Source: Candidatus Poribacteria bacterium (GTDB lineage: Bacteria; Poribacteria; WGA-4E; UBA9662). Taken from it: a stretch of DNA of 64,000 bases. Both the position numbers and the translations under genes were made by a program. The notes beneath the pieces were generated by a model. The model searched no databases. It worked only from the letters and a program-made list of their open reading frames with translations, and was not told where the DNA came from. The stretch covers positions 62,001 through 126,000 of the forward strand of contig PAQF01000025.1 of the NCBI GenBank assembly GCA_002709695.1, given 5' to 3'. This document shows, piece after piece, positions 55,097 through 64,000 of the stretch. Every line of letters begins with the position of its first letter. The stretch's first letter is position 1.

Positions 55097-58000
55097 TTAT
55101 TTCAGAATAATCATCTTACGTGTCGCTTCGTAAATCCCAGCAGATATCTGATAGAAGTACGTCCCGCTGGACATAGGCTCGCCTTTATCATTCTTTCCGT
55201 CCCAATACACGGCTTTATCCCTTGTCACATAATATCCTGCAGATCGATATCCAATATCCATGTGCCGAACGATATTGCCGCGTTGCCCATAGATTCTAAC
55301 AGTAACTAACGCATCATTAGCCAATTCAAACGGAATCCATGTCTCAGGATTAAACGGATTAGGATAGTTAACTAACAAACGAGTTTCAACTGGGGTTAAC
55401 AGTGTCCCTTTTATTAAGCTCAGAAGTAATTGACGTGTTTTAACAAAATCAGGAGTATCTGCCAACGGATGCCATCTAACCTGATCCAAAACCTTTTTTA
55501 AAAAGTCGACATTGACCTTATCTGTAGGCCCTATAGCTGACCGCGCCACCGCCGGCACAACTCCAGTTGAGGCAGGATCATATGTCCAACCGAATTTCGC
55601 ACCCACCTTTACAAAGTCATAAACATCAACAACACTATCACGATTTACATCCGGATTAGGACGCAACTCACGAGTAATTTGCCGACCAAAATTCTCACCC
55701 AAAACGACCAGATCAAAGATGTCAATGACGTAATCCCTATTTATATCCCAATTGGGCGATGCAACAACTGTAACATGATCATTAACTAATACTGGCATTT
55801 CTGTAGTTTTCAGTGGGCCATCGAGAAGCCCATTTAGCAATTCAAATTTAATTTCCCCACTTCGATAAATCTGAAACTTAAAGGTTGTATCTTCAGAAAT
55901 ATTAGTAATTACATTTCCAGAGACATCAAAACCTTCCTCAAACACAATTTCCAAATTATCAGGAAACGACAAATCTACAGAGTAACCATCAACATTTACA
56001 GGATCAGCTATCTTCAATTCAGCAACTACAAGTGGCCCTTCTATGGACGCCTTTATTACTAGATCAGCAGATATAACCGAAGGAATCTGCACGATTTGAT
56101 TAACCGAATAGGAAACAACCGGATCACCATCAGCGTTTGACAATTTCACTTCCGTGAACTCCAACTCACTTTCATCTGTTTTCTTTGGGATGAAAGTAAT
56201 CGTGGCTAATACCCCGTTACCCTTAACCTCCCCTGGTATAACACGAATCCCAAGAGAACTCGAAATTTCTCCATTATCGTTATCAATTTCACCTGCAATC
56301 CAGTGAGTTTCATCACCCCCTGTCCATCCAAAGCGTTCCTTTAGGAAATTACCTTGAGAGACACTCTCAACCTCAAGAACCTCAGTGTTAAACTTAACAG
56401 CAAATTGATAACCATATAAATCTTTGGCATTTTCAGCTCGCACTTCGGCAATCAAATTCTCAAACGAAGCTTCTCTAACGGAAAACTTCACAATTGTAGG
56501 ATCAACAAATGGGCTCATATCCCAGATCAAGACTTCCCCATTATTTGTGCCAGTAACAATTAAAGACCCATCTGGTGAAAACGCCAAAGAATGGATATAG
56601 TTGTTATCCAGTTTCAGCGTTGCGATCTCTGCTCTTCCAGCTATCGACCAAACTTTCAGTTCACGTGAACCTGAAGCAATAACTCGTCCATCAGGTGAAA
56701 AAGCGACTGACGAGACATCAGAGGTATGCCCAGTTAACGCTACGATCTCTTTCTTTTCATCAACTGACCACAGCCTAACTGTATTATCAGACAATCCAAA
56801 AGTCAGGAACTCTCCATCAGGTGAAAAGTCCAGAGACCAAATCCAATCAGTTCCTCTATATAATTTATCAAATCCAATTTCTTCTGCAATGAGGAGCTGA
56901 TCCGTTTCTTGAATGGTTGCTAAGTATTGAATGAGAGCTGTACCAGCTTTGAGTTCTTCTCCAAAACTAATTGTAAGGACTTCCCCGCCTCCATCATCAA
57001 TTAGAGTTACTTTACTACTAGGATCAATGGGCACAGCCACAGCCCCATCCAAAGCAACTACAAATGAATCATCTTGACCATCAATTTCTCTTCGTTCAAC
57101 GTGAATCTTATGTAAACCGGGGATTAAAGAGGTGACTAACGGAAGATCAACCCCAATCAAACCTGTACCACCGTCGTTTTCGATTTCTACCACGTCTATT
57201 CTCGCATCTTTCCTTTCAACTTCAATGAGAGCGATACCAGGCTTAATTTCCTCACCAAAAGAGAGCGAAATCAACTCATCACCCCCAACATTTATAAAAG
57301 TTGCCTGACGATCTGTAATAACTTCGGTGTTCTTCTCATCCAAAAAAACAAGAAACTGATCAATCCCTTCTCTCTTTTTAACACGAATCTTATGTAACCC
57401 AGATGTTAAAAAAATTTCCGACGGCAGAGAAGCAGTAAGCAGCCCCGTGCCACCATCACTTATGATTTCAGCTACAGACATTTTTGGAGGAAGCCGATCA
57501 CCTTTTTCAGACAAAGACCAAAACCTTAAATCCACCGAACCAGATGCGAGAACACCACCATCCCGAGAAAACCCTAAAGACTGTAGGATGTTCTCTTGAC
57601 GCGGGAGGGTTCTAATTAACCGCTTTTCAGCTACTGACCACAACTTAATCCGATAATCCCTACCACCAGATGCGAGAATAGTACCATTTGGTGAAAACGC
57701 TAATACCTCAACACCATGACGATGACCAAGAAAAGTTGCAATTTCCTGCTGATTTTCAACAGACCACATCTTTATAGTTTTATCGTTTGAAGCCGAAGCG
57801 ATAAACTTCCCATCCGGTGAAAATACAATTGAAGTCACTCCTCCTTGATGTCCCTCTAACGTTGCGATTTCATTTTGACCTGAAAGTGACCACAGTTTGA
57901 TTGTCTTGTCATTTGAACCAGAAGCAATCACTTTACCATCGGGAGAAAAAGCCACGGAACTAATCCAAGCCTCATGGCCCCACAATATATGCTTTGGCAA

Positions 58001-58102
58001 CTCGCGAGACTGATTAGCACTAGCAACTTCAAACAGTAAAAACAAAGCAACAAAACATACGGTCACGTATAATACATATACATGGTTGAAACTTCGAAGC
58101 AT
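55097..58102 (-). CDS. Secreted WD40 protein with cohesin, dockerin and FlgD-like sorting domain
   Basis: This is a large exported protein (1001 residues). A signal peptide (YVTVCFVALFLLFEVASA) is followed by WD40 repeats (ILWGHEAWISSVAFSPDGKV ... SNDKTIKLWS). Two copies of a ~95-residue beta domain (SDGGTGLLTASLP... and ENDGGTGLIGVDLP..., each with FGEE-K-G-ALI) interrupt the propeller at residues ~207-400. The last WD40 blades then follow, a cohesin-like domain (~535-665), and further beta domains. Two dockerin-type repeats (NWDINRDYVIDIFDLVVLGE, NPDVNRDSVVDVYDFVKVGA) and a C-terminal FlgD/T9SS-type domain beginning NYPNPFNPETWIPFELA end it. Dockerin plus cohesin suggests assembly with other surface proteins. 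Confidence 0.9.
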   Translation of the reverse strand: MLRSFNHVYVLYVTVCFVALFLLFEVASANQSRELPKHILWGHEAWISSVAFSPDGKVIASGSNDKTIKLWSLSGQNEIATLEGHQGGVTSIVFSPDGKFIASASNDKTIKMWSVENQQEIATFLGHRHGVEVLAFSPNGTILASGGRDYRIKLWSVAEKRLIRTLPRQENILQSLGFSRDGGVLASGSVDLRFWSLSEKGDRLPPKMSVAEIISDGGTGLLTASLPSEIFLTSGLHKIRVKKREGIDQFLVFLDEKNTEVITDRQATFINVGGDELISLSFGEEIKPGIALIEVERKDARIDVVEIENDGGTGLIGVDLPLVTSLIPGLHKIHVERREIDGQDDSFVVALDGAVAVPIDPSSKVTLIDDGGGEVLTISFGEELKAGTALIQYLATIQETDQLLIAEEIGFDKLYRGTDWIWSLDFSPDGEFLTFGLSDNTVRLWSVDEKKEIVALTGHTSDVSSVAFSPDGRVIASGSRELKVWSIAGRAEIATLKLDNNYIHSLAFSPDGSLIVTGTNNGEVLIWDMSPFVDPTIVKFSVREASFENLIAEVRAENAKDLYGYQFAVKFNTEVLEVESVSQGNFLKERFGWTGGDETHWIAGEIDNDNGEISSSLGIRVIPGEVKGNGVLATITFIPKKTDESELEFTEVKLSNADGDPVVSYSVNQIVQIPSVISADLVIKASIEGPLVVAELKIADPVNVDGYSVDLSFPDNLEIVFEEGFDVSGNVITNISEDTTFKFQIYRSGEIKFELLNGLLDGPLKTTEMPVLVNDHVTVVASPNWDINRDYVIDIFDLVVLGENFGRQITRELRPNPDVNRDSVVDVYDFVKVGAKFGWTYDPASTGVVPAVARSAIGPTDKVNVDFLKKVLDQVRWHPLADTPDFVKTRQLLLSLIKGTLLTPVETRLLVNYPNPFNPETWIPFELANDALVTVRIYGQRGNIVRHMDIGYRSAGYYVTRDKAVYWDGKNDKGEPMSSGTYFYQISAGIYEATRKMIILK

Positions 58103-58152
58103 AAACTTGATTCCTAAACACTTATGAATGGCTTCTCAAAATATAACTTCTA

Positions 58153-60411
58153 ATGAAGACTGTTAACTTGTACTACTGGGTATGGTTAGTTCTCATTGCC
58201 AAGACGGCCCTAATTATGGCCATGATTCCTCTCTTTAATTTACTTGCCTTTGAGTTCTGTGCGGTTCTAGCATTTTTCATATCAATAGCTTCTGCTCATA
58301 TAACAATCAATAACCTACAAAAATACTTAGGAAAAACAAAAGCTTCGAAACCACCATATCAAGTTATCAGTAAAACATTCTGGCTATCTCTTACTATTAA
58401 CCTCACTCTGCTGATTTTACCATTTCTGATCATCATACTCAATGCATTTCGTGTACCGAACTGCAATTTCACCGAAGGGTTTTTGTTTTTTCTACTTTTA
58501 CCAGTAACCAGCTGTATTTATGGGACGTCGGCGGGAATCTGCTTTAAGCTACGACTTAAACACCATGCGTTTCTAGCTTATCTTGGCTATAACTTTGCGA
58601 CGTTGTTGCTCCTTCTACATAATATTGCTTTCGATCCTCCAGTGTTTGGGTTTCATTCAACTTTCGGCTACTTCCCCGGCCCAATTTATGACACTCAGAT
58701 ACCAATTACACCAACACTGCTCCTTGCTCGAAGTACCACTTTGCTAATATCTGCAATTTTCTTTCAACTCTCCCAACTATTCTATCAAAAGCCCAGAATC
58801 AACAGCCTTAATTCATTAGTGAGTTTTATTCCTCTAGTGATATTGATTTTGGGGTTTTCGTCAATCTGGCTATACAAAAGCGAACTTGGCCTGCGCCCCA
58901 CACGTGGTTTCATTGAAAAGAAGTTAGGAGGATTTCACCAAACCGAAAACTTCCTATTATTCTTCGAAAAAGGATCAGTCGTTGAAAACGAAATAGAGAA
59001 TATCGCAGCCGATCACGAATTCAGATATGATCAACTGACCAAATATTTTCAGATTAAGCCAGACAAGAAAGTACGGTCTTACATATACACATCACCAAAA
59101 CAAAAGAAACAACTCATGGGAGCTAAACACACATCATTACAAGACATAACTGGCTATGGGTTACACATTAATTTCGAAGATTTCCCTCACCCAATTCTAA
59201 AGCACGAACTAGCGCATGTTCTAACCTCGGAATGGCATTATTTTCTACCAATCAGCCTTAAATTAGGTTTGCATGAAGGAATCGCAGTCGCTGCCGAATG
59301 GGACAGCGGAGATCTAGACCCACACCAATGGACTAAAGCCATGCATGACCTTGGTATCGCACCGCCAATACAAAAAATCATGGGACTTGGTTTCTGGCTG
59401 CAGCCTGGTTCCTTAAGCTATACGGTAGCAGGTTCCTTCGTTCGCTTCCTAATTGACACATACGGAATTGAGAAATTCAAATACGCATTCCCAACTGGAA
59501 ATTTCAAAAAAGCCTATAATAAAAACTTGGCAAAACTCAATCAGGAATGGCAAGCTTTTTTAGATAAAATAGTCTTAACAAACCAAGATCTGCGTATTGC
59601 TGAATATCGGTTCAAGCGCCCAAGCATTTTTCAGACGCATTGTGCCCATGAAGTAGCTAACCTCTCGACAAAGGCTTGGACAGCTTATAATCAATCAGAT
59701 TGGCACACAGCAATCAATTTCTTCAATAAAATTAATAAACTTGATGCTGAGAATCCAAAATACTCTAGAGGTCTGATGTTATCCAACTATCAACTTGGCC
59801 GACAAAACGAAGCGACTGCGATTGCCCAACATATAATCGAACACCCTAAATCAAATATACATTTAGTTGCTGAAGCAAAAAATATTATAGGTAATGCCCA
59901 CTGGCAAAACGAAGAACTAGACAAAGCAAAGTCAATTTTTCAGGAAGTTCTTTCACTACATGCTTCAGATTCGATTGGCCGCAACATAGAAGCAAAACTT
60001 GTCGCATTAGACACTAAATCGAAACTTAACCGAAATAAATTGAAACAAATCCTAATTAGTAGATCATCCAATGGATTAAGAATGGTACTACTCAATGAAG
60101 TCATGCAAAAAAAACCAGATTTCGGTCTCATTCACTACCTAATCGGACGACAACTCCACCTAGACAAACAATTTCCCAAATCAAATCAATATCTACTTCA
60201 AGCCAAATCGTTGCAATTACCGGACAACCTAAAAACCGAAAATCTTCGCTTAATTGGTATAAATGGATACCAAACGAATAAGTATAAACTGGGAATAAAC
60301 CACTTTAACGAGATACTCAAAATTGACAATATACCAAAAGGTAAGCGTGGCCAAATGAAAGAGTGGATTGAACGTTGCGAATGGAACTTTCGGAAAAAAC
60401 AACCTTCATGA
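58153..60411 (+). CDS. Membrane protein with HELAH metalloprotease-like and TPR domains
   Basis: This 752-residue protein has about seven N-terminal transmembrane helices (residues ~5-245). A gluzincin/peptidase-MA-like domain follows, with the zinc motif HELAH in LKHELAHVLTSEW (about residue 352), the downstream Glu in LHEGIAVAAEW, and a C-terminal TPR region (residues ~480-740: AWTAYNQSDWHTAINFFNKI, IIGNAHWQNEELDKAKSIFQ). The active-site pattern appears complete. The soluble part is likely in the periplasm or cytosol depending on topology. It is divergent from the WD40 protein with only 50 bp between start codons. Confidence 0.8.
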   Translation: MKTVNLYYWVWLVLIAKTALIMAMIPLFNLLAFEFCAVLAFFISIASAHITINNLQKYLGKTKASKPPYQVISKTFWLSLTINLTLLILPFLIIILNAFRVPNCNFTEGFLFFLLLPVTSCIYGTSAGICFKLRLKHHAFLAYLGYNFATLLLLLHNIAFDPPVFGFHSTFGYFPGPIYDTQIPITPTLLLARSTTLLISAIFFQLSQLFYQKPRINSLNSLVSFIPLVILILGFSSIWLYKSELGLRPTRGFIEKKLGGFHQTENFLLFFEKGSVVENEIENIAADHEFRYDQLTKYFQIKPDKKVRSYIYTSPKQKKQLMGAKHTSLQDITGYGLHINFEDFPHPILKHELAHVLTSEWHYFLPISLKLGLHEGIAVAAEWDSGDLDPHQWTKAMHDLGIAPPIQKIMGLGFWLQPGSLSYTVAGSFVRFLIDTYGIEKFKYAFPTGNFKKAYNKNLAKLNQEWQAFLDKIVLTNQDLRIAEYRFKRPSIFQTHCAHEVANLSTKAWTAYNQSDWHTAINFFNKINKLDAENPKYSRGLMLSNYQLGRQNEATAIAQHIIEHPKSNIHLVAEAKNIIGNAHWQNEELDKAKSIFQEVLSLHASDSIGRNIEAKLVALDTKSKLNRNKLKQILISRSSNGLRMVLLNEVMQKKPDFGLIHYLIGRQLHLDKQFPKSNQYLLQAKSLQLPDNLKTENLRLIGINGYQTNKYKLGINHFNEILKIDNIPKGKRGQMKEWIERCEWNFRKKQPS

Positions 60412-60460
60412 CAATAATTTATTTCAATTTGATCGGCTTCTTTGTTCTTCCTTTACAATC

Positions 60461-60489
60461 TTGACATAGCCAAGGAGGCAGGCTAAAAT
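60461..60489 (+). promoter_or_regulatory. Consensus sigma-70 promoter for the pseudopilin gene
   Basis: TTGACA (60461-60466) and TAAAAT (60484-60489) are separated by exactly 17 bp, the same hexamers as the argG promoter. The first start codon (ATG 60498) would lie about 2 nt after the predicted +1, so the transcript would be nearly leaderless. Confidence 0.55.
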
Positions 60490-60497
60490 AGCCAGTA

Positions 60498-60929
60498 ATG
60501 AATAGAATGATAGATTTATCCTCTGACTCTGGTATGACTCGAATCCAGTTGCTCATACTAACGATCTTAGCCATAGTAATTATTGGTCTGTCCCTCCCAC
60601 CGTTTCTAAAAGACAGAAAAGTTTCTCAAGCCGATGTTGACGTTGAAACAATTGCAAAAGCAATTAAAAAATACTACAAACATACTGGAAAGTATCCCGC
60701 TAAACTACAAGATTTGGTCAAAAATCCAAGCATCGAAGGGTGGAAATCTCCCTATCTCGATAAAGTTCCAAAAACACCATGGAATGGAGATTATCAACTG
60801 ATCCAAAACTCATACAAAATATGTATAGCTGAGGATAACCGAGTACCGCAAAAATATCGACTAGGGAAAATTGCAGAGATAAGTAGAGTTTATGCCGAAA
60901 GCCCCGAATCGCAAAAATATTGGTGGTGA
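60498..60929 (+). CDS. GspG-like pseudopilin with atypical position +5
   Basis: This 143-residue protein has a type-II-secretion-like pseudopilin plan: a short leader ending in Gly (DLSSDSG), then MTRIQLLILTILAIVIIGLS as the hydrophobic N-terminal helix. A C-terminal GspG-like body follows (AIKKYYKHTGKYPAKLQDLV, GWKSPYLDKVPKTPWNGDYQ). The cleavage site is G|MTRIQ. The normally invariant Glu at +5 is Gln, which usually impairs methylation and pilus assembly. It lies 121 bp upstream of prepilin peptidase. Gsp structural genes are not in the window. Confidence 0.8.
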   Translation: MNRMIDLSSDSGMTRIQLLILTILAIVIIGLSLPPFLKDRKVSQADVDVETIAKAIKKYYKHTGKYPAKLQDLVKNPSIEGWKSPYLDKVPKTPWNGDYQLIQNSYKICIAEDNRVPQKYRLGKIAEISRVYAESPESQKYWW

Positions 60930-61050
60930 TACGATTAACTCACCATCACTCGCACGATTAAACAAACACCAGCTGGGCCCCTCAGAATAAGCCAACTTCT
61001 ATCTCACCACCTACCTTGAATTTTATCTTCCTTATATAGCGGAGTACGAA

Positions 61051-61845
61051 ATGGGAACAGCAATTTTAATCTTCGTCTTTGGCTTGGTAATTGGAAGTTT
61101 TTTAAATGTGTGTATACACCGGATCCCTAGTGATAGGCTGTCAATCCACTTCCCACATCGATCTCTTTGCCCAAACTGCCAATCTCTAATACAAGCTTAT
61201 GACAATATTCCAATCATCAGTTTCCTCCTGTTAAAAGGAAGATGCAGAAATTGTCATACCAGAATCTCGGTTACCTATCCACTTGTTGAACTAACCACTG
61301 CAGTCACATTTCTATTTTTGTTTTATCACTTCGGTTTAACACTTGAAATGGTTCAAGGAGCACTACTGGTTTCACTGTTCATACCAATTGCCGTAATCGA
61401 TACCAAATGGATGATTATCCCAAATATAATAATTCTAACCGGCATAATCACGGGCTTAGCCATAATCACATTGATGGCTATCCTTAAACAAGATGTTACC
61501 TATCTTCTAAAACACATCTTATGGGCATCAATAGGAAGTATCACTATTCAAGCAATTGCAATCTTGGGTAGATTTGTCTTTCGAAAAGAATCCATGGGGT
61601 TTGGTGATACCAAATTGATGTTTTTGATCGGACTCTTTTTGGGACGTTGGCAGAGTATCCTAACTGTCCTAATAGTGGCCGCGTTTACAGGATCAATCAT
61701 TGGACTAACATTAATTATATCCAAATCAAAACGACCAAACAGTGAAATCCCTTTTGCTCCTTTCCTCACCATTGCAGCAACATTAGACTTCATCTGGCAC
61801 AATCAAATATGGACAACCTATTTAAAATTGATTGGCTGGTATTAA
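61051..61845 (+). CDS. Prepilin peptidase (A24 aspartate protease, PilD/GspO type)
   Basis: This membrane protease cleaves prepilin leaders and N-methylates the new terminus. It has the N-terminal methylation domain with zinc cysteines C40, C43, C65 and C68 (LCPNCQ, RCRNCHT), and two catalytic Asp residues, D117 in AVIDTKWMIIPN and D186 in GFGDTKLM. Its 264 residues and about seven helices match the family. It pairs with the pseudopilin immediately upstream and probably acts on other pilins elsewhere in the genome. Confidence 0.93.
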   Translation: MGTAILIFVFGLVIGSFLNVCIHRIPSDRLSIHFPHRSLCPNCQSLIQAYDNIPIISFLLLKGRCRNCHTRISVTYPLVELTTAVTFLFLFYHFGLTLEMVQGALLVSLFIPIAVIDTKWMIIPNIIILTGIITGLAIITLMAILKQDVTYLLKHILWASIGSITIQAIAILGRFVFRKESMGFGDTKLMFLIGLFLGRWQSILTVLIVAAFTGSIIGLTLIISKSKRPNSEIPFAPFLTIAATLDFIWHNQIWTTYLKLIGWY

Positions 61846-61853
61846 CCCTAGAA

Positions 61854-62819
61854 CTAAAAAGGTAATTTCATATCAAATAGCTTGGCCACTTTTTTTAAAA
61901 CCTCCTGATGCTCTTTTCCAACGGGAACCCCAATTTCTGCCCACTCTTGTTCCCGCTCCCATTCCAAAGCCCCAGGAAGAGTAGCCCGGTCATAACCTGG
62001 AGCAGGTTCCATCTGATGAATACCACGAAGGTGTCGATCAATCTCTTTCTTATACTCTTCAATGGGCCGAAATCGAGCTATATCAAAAGCACATATGAAT
62101 GCTCCTTGGTTTGATCCCTCCCAAGCATCTGTATTAGCTTGCGGGTCAAACAACCAGATACCGGACATAAATCCTCCCAAAGCATGACTAGCAGCCCCCA
62201 AACCAATAAACTTAAAAAAAGCATCAGGAATCATCTTGAACAAGTCGTTAGACCCATGTATCGAAGTCGCCATGTCTACAACAATTGGTGGTTGATCACC
62301 TGTGGGAATAGCAAAACTCATTGGAGACGCTCCAGAAGCAGACAGTATTGAAGCACCGGCACCAGGCACAAATCGATGTGCAGAGACAGCAAACCCGATA
62401 CAATCCTCTTTGAGAGCCATCCGCGAATACTTTCCAGCACCACCAAAATGAAAGTGGTTTCGTGTTGTAACCGCACCAACCCCCATATCTTTGGCCATAT
62501 TAACCGCCATCCTAGCAGCTAAATAGGCAGGCAAATGTCCCATACCGCCATCCCCATCAAAGACCGCAGTGGTTTGGGACTGATCGATACACTCAACCTG
62601 AGGTCTCGGGTTAACCTTACCCGATAGTATCATTTCAATATAACCTGCTAACTGCCGCGTTCCATGGCTAAAAACGCCACGTAAATCAGTTAAAACCAAC
62701 AATTCAGCCAAACGATCGGCATCTACTGTTAAGGTACCAGCTTCCTGAAACGCAGTACTAGTAAAAGATCGAAGTAAATCCGGCATAACCCGAATGAACT
62801 CCTTTGGCGGAACATTCAT
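61854..62819 (-). CDS. Ldh2-type malate/(2R)-3-sulfolactate/lactate dehydrogenase family
   Basis: This 321-residue NAD(P)-dependent 2-hydroxyacid dehydrogenase belongs to the Ldh_2 (YlbC/ComC/MDH) family, which differs in fold from classical LDH. Diagnostic segments are FSHGTRQLAGYI with the catalytic His, FDGDGGMGHLPAYLAARMAV, VTTRNHFHFGGAGKYSRMAL and FAIPTGDQPPIVVDMATS. It is not possible to separate lactate, malate, sulfolactate or ureidoglycolate dehydrogenases from this sequence. It reads in the same direction as the propeller gene with a 62-bp gap. Confidence 0.88.
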   Translation of the reverse strand: MNVPPKEFIRVMPDLLRSFTSTAFQEAGTLTVDADRLAELLVLTDLRGVFSHGTRQLAGYIEMILSGKVNPRPQVECIDQSQTTAVFDGDGGMGHLPAYLAARMAVNMAKDMGVGAVTTRNHFHFGGAGKYSRMALKEDCIGFAVSAHRFVPGAGASILSASGASPMSFAIPTGDQPPIVVDMATSIHGSNDLFKMIPDAFFKFIGLGAASHALGGFMSGIWLFDPQANTDAWEGSNQGAFICAFDIARFRPIEEYKKEIDRHLRGIHQMEPAPGYDRATLPGALEWEREQEWAEIGVPVGKEHQEVLKKVAKLFDMKLPF

Positions 62820-62881
62820 ACTTTATATTTCCTTACTAATATCACTATCATATCAAATAGAAATTTGCCCACAATCTAAAT

Positions 62882-63862
62882 TTAGAGTTCAACAATACTA
62901 AGACGCAACTCATGCGAACCGTCCGCTCGAACATACTCATAGTAATAGTAGATCTGATCATCGTTGACTATGATAGCATCTATATACCGTAAAGACCCAG
63001 AACCATGAGGAGAAATTAGGATTGGTTCAGCATCAGTGATACGATTGAAACAACGCAAATCCGACGTTGTAGCTAGACCAGTCCGCTCTTCATAATTTTC
63101 GCTTACACTTCTACTACCATCATAGAAGGCAGTAAATATTGGTGGTGTAGGCAAGACACAACTTATCCGAGTCGCGTAAGCATCCCACCCTTGGTCAGGC
63201 GGTGACAATACATCACCCTCCCAACGAAAGTTGATGCCATCATGGCTAACAGCGAGCCCAGTATGAGATTTTGTGATACCTGTATTGTAGATATCCGCAG
63301 TCGCATGCATTTCTTCCCTATCCCCTTTAACCTGCAAGGGACTGGGGGCATAACTTGAAATCATGTAGTAAAGATGGCCTAAAATCAATACATATGGATC
63401 CTTAACACCCTCGGCATCAATATCTTCTGCAGTAAAAACCTTCGATCGGCTATCTGGATTCAACCGATCAAAACTATCCGCACGCAACAAATCTATTCGC
63501 CACTTACTAGTCTCTGGGTCCACATAACTGATGTATAAATGCGCTCTCCCATCCAAAGTAAGACAAAGGGCTGATTTCTCAATCGAAGGCGTATCCAAAT
63601 CTTCCTTTTCCATCTCCCATATATTATTAAAGCTAATACCATCTGAACTTTCAGCGATCGCACAATAAGTACCACGACCAAGTTCACGTGGTTTTCGACG
63701 TCGATAATATAAGTAGAATTTTTGGCTGTCATCATCAAATATGACACTAGGTGCTCCAACCCACCAACCCACCCCACTATTCAGTGGTTCTAAAACCGTT
63801 ATACCTTCTGCAGGGTCAAACAAAGGTACAACACCAAACCATCTCTTGCTTACTCGACTCAT
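62882..63862 (-). CDS. Five-bladed beta-propeller glycosidase-like protein
   Basis: This 326-residue soluble protein has the repeated blade pattern of GH43/GH32/GH130-type propellers (GAPSVIFDDDSQKFYLYYRR, VKDPYVLILGHLYYMISSYA, VSHDGINFRWEGDVLSPPDQ, YIDAIIVNDDQIYYYYEYVR). Acidic residues near the start of several blades (DTPSIEKSA, KDPYV) are candidates for a glycosidic or phosphorylytic site. Phosphorylase or hydrolase cannot be distinguished. There is no signal peptide, so it is probably cytosolic. Its start overlaps the stop of the upstream gene (ATGA), so the genes are coupled. Confidence 0.8.
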   Translation of the reverse strand: MSRVSKRWFGVVPLFDPAEGITVLEPLNSGVGWWVGAPSVIFDDDSQKFYLYYRRRKPRELGRGTYCAIAESSDGISFNNIWEMEKEDLDTPSIEKSALCLTLDGRAHLYISYVDPETSKWRIDLLRADSFDRLNPDSRSKVFTAEDIDAEGVKDPYVLILGHLYYMISSYAPSPLQVKGDREEMHATADIYNTGITKSHTGLAVSHDGINFRWEGDVLSPPDQGWDAYATRISCVLPTPPIFTAFYDGSRSVSENYEERTGLATTSDLRCFNRITDAEPILISPHGSGSLRYIDAIIVNDDQIYYYYEYVRADGSHELRLSIVEL

Positions 63863-64000
63863 ACAAGTTCTCTCCTCGTCCTGTGGATGATAAAATCTCT
63901 GTCTGTTTCCCCACCTAGAAGTTTAGTTCCTCTATCATCACGACTAACAGCAGACTTAGCTAATAAGTGAGGTAAATTCAACTGAGCAGATCGAATACGG
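63859..64000 (-). CDS. 3' end of a further gene, cut by the window edge
   Basis: On the minus strand an open frame runs in from the right edge and ends at TGA 63859-63861, overlapping the next ATG (ATGA). The visible 46 residues end LLGGETDRDFIIHRTRRELV. This is too short to assign a family. The coupling means it belongs to the same operon as the propeller protein and probably the Ldh2-type dehydrogenase. Confidence 0.6.
   Translation of the reverse strand, partial: RIRSAQLNLPHLLAKSAVSRDDRGTKLLGGETDRDFIIHRTRRELV

Overview
The window looks like one contiguous stretch of a chromosome from an uncultivated Gram-negative-type bacterium of the Poribacteria/Latescibacterota neighbourhood. This placement is an inference. 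It rests on a secreted WD40-cohesin-dockerin protein ending in a FlgD-like sorting domain that starts NYPNPFNPETWIP, on abundant sulfatases, a phytanoyl-CoA dioxygenase-family protein, DUF6785-type membrane protein and very long TPR proteins, and on many lipoproteins. Base composition is AT-rich by eye, with frequent TTG and GTG starts. I see no phage, insertion sequence, CRISPR array, rRNA or tRNA.

Layout. 1-3.0 kb: a 5'-truncated sulfatase and a galactokinase-like GHMP sugar kinase. 3.1-6.6 kb: a four-gene membrane cassette of unknown function (FnIII/DUF6754-like protein, two polytopic proteins and a double-anchored protein). 6.7-9.1 kb: an NTF2-like lipoprotein, a VOC protein and a CBM9-like secreted protein. 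9.2-13.1 kb: a tight operon of glycine oxidase-like FAD enzyme, DUF6785-type membrane protein and phytanoyl dioxygenase. 13.2-16.5 kb: a second sulfatase and two adjacent decayed genes, a DUF5690 transporter and phosphonoacetaldehyde hydrolase, which read as the remains of a phosphonate-use locus. 16.5-21.6 kb: the housekeeping rnpA-yidD-yidC-mnmE cluster, headed here by an HNH nuclease and a lipoprotein instead of rpmH. 21.8-26.5 kb: argG, an MBL/cyclic-nucleotide-binding fusion and a Gfo/Idh/MocA oxidoreductase. 27-29 kb: an M23 peptidase and a TPR protein with a perfect 18-bp inverted repeat inside its coding sequence, followed by about 900 bp without genes.

29.9-42.1 kb: a YjhG-type dehydratase overlapping a secreted repeat protein, the fluoride channel crcB, a Cys/Met PLP enzyme, a Crp-like regulator with nnr (metabolite repair), a serine hydrolase, a methyltransferase, and a PEP-synthase/rifampin-phosphotransferase-like enzyme. 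42.2-50.5 kb: envelope and regulation genes, namely a 1540-residue TPR protein, an ECF sigma/anti-sigma pair, a TPR lipoprotein and an Ig-like lipoprotein with its own promoter and terminator. 50.7-60.4 kb: dprA, a small membrane protein, two related membrane-anchored alpha/alpha-toroid proteins, the WD40-cohesin-dockerin protein, and a membrane HELAH-metalloprotease/TPR protein. 60.5-64 kb: a GspG-like pseudopilin with its prepilin peptidase, an Ldh2-type dehydrogenase, a beta-propeller glycosidase-like protein, and the 3' end of another gene.

Taken together, the genes suggest a heterotroph that uses sulfated or decorated sugars, carries an elaborate envelope of TPR and beta-repeat proteins, and is losing some accessory catabolic functions.
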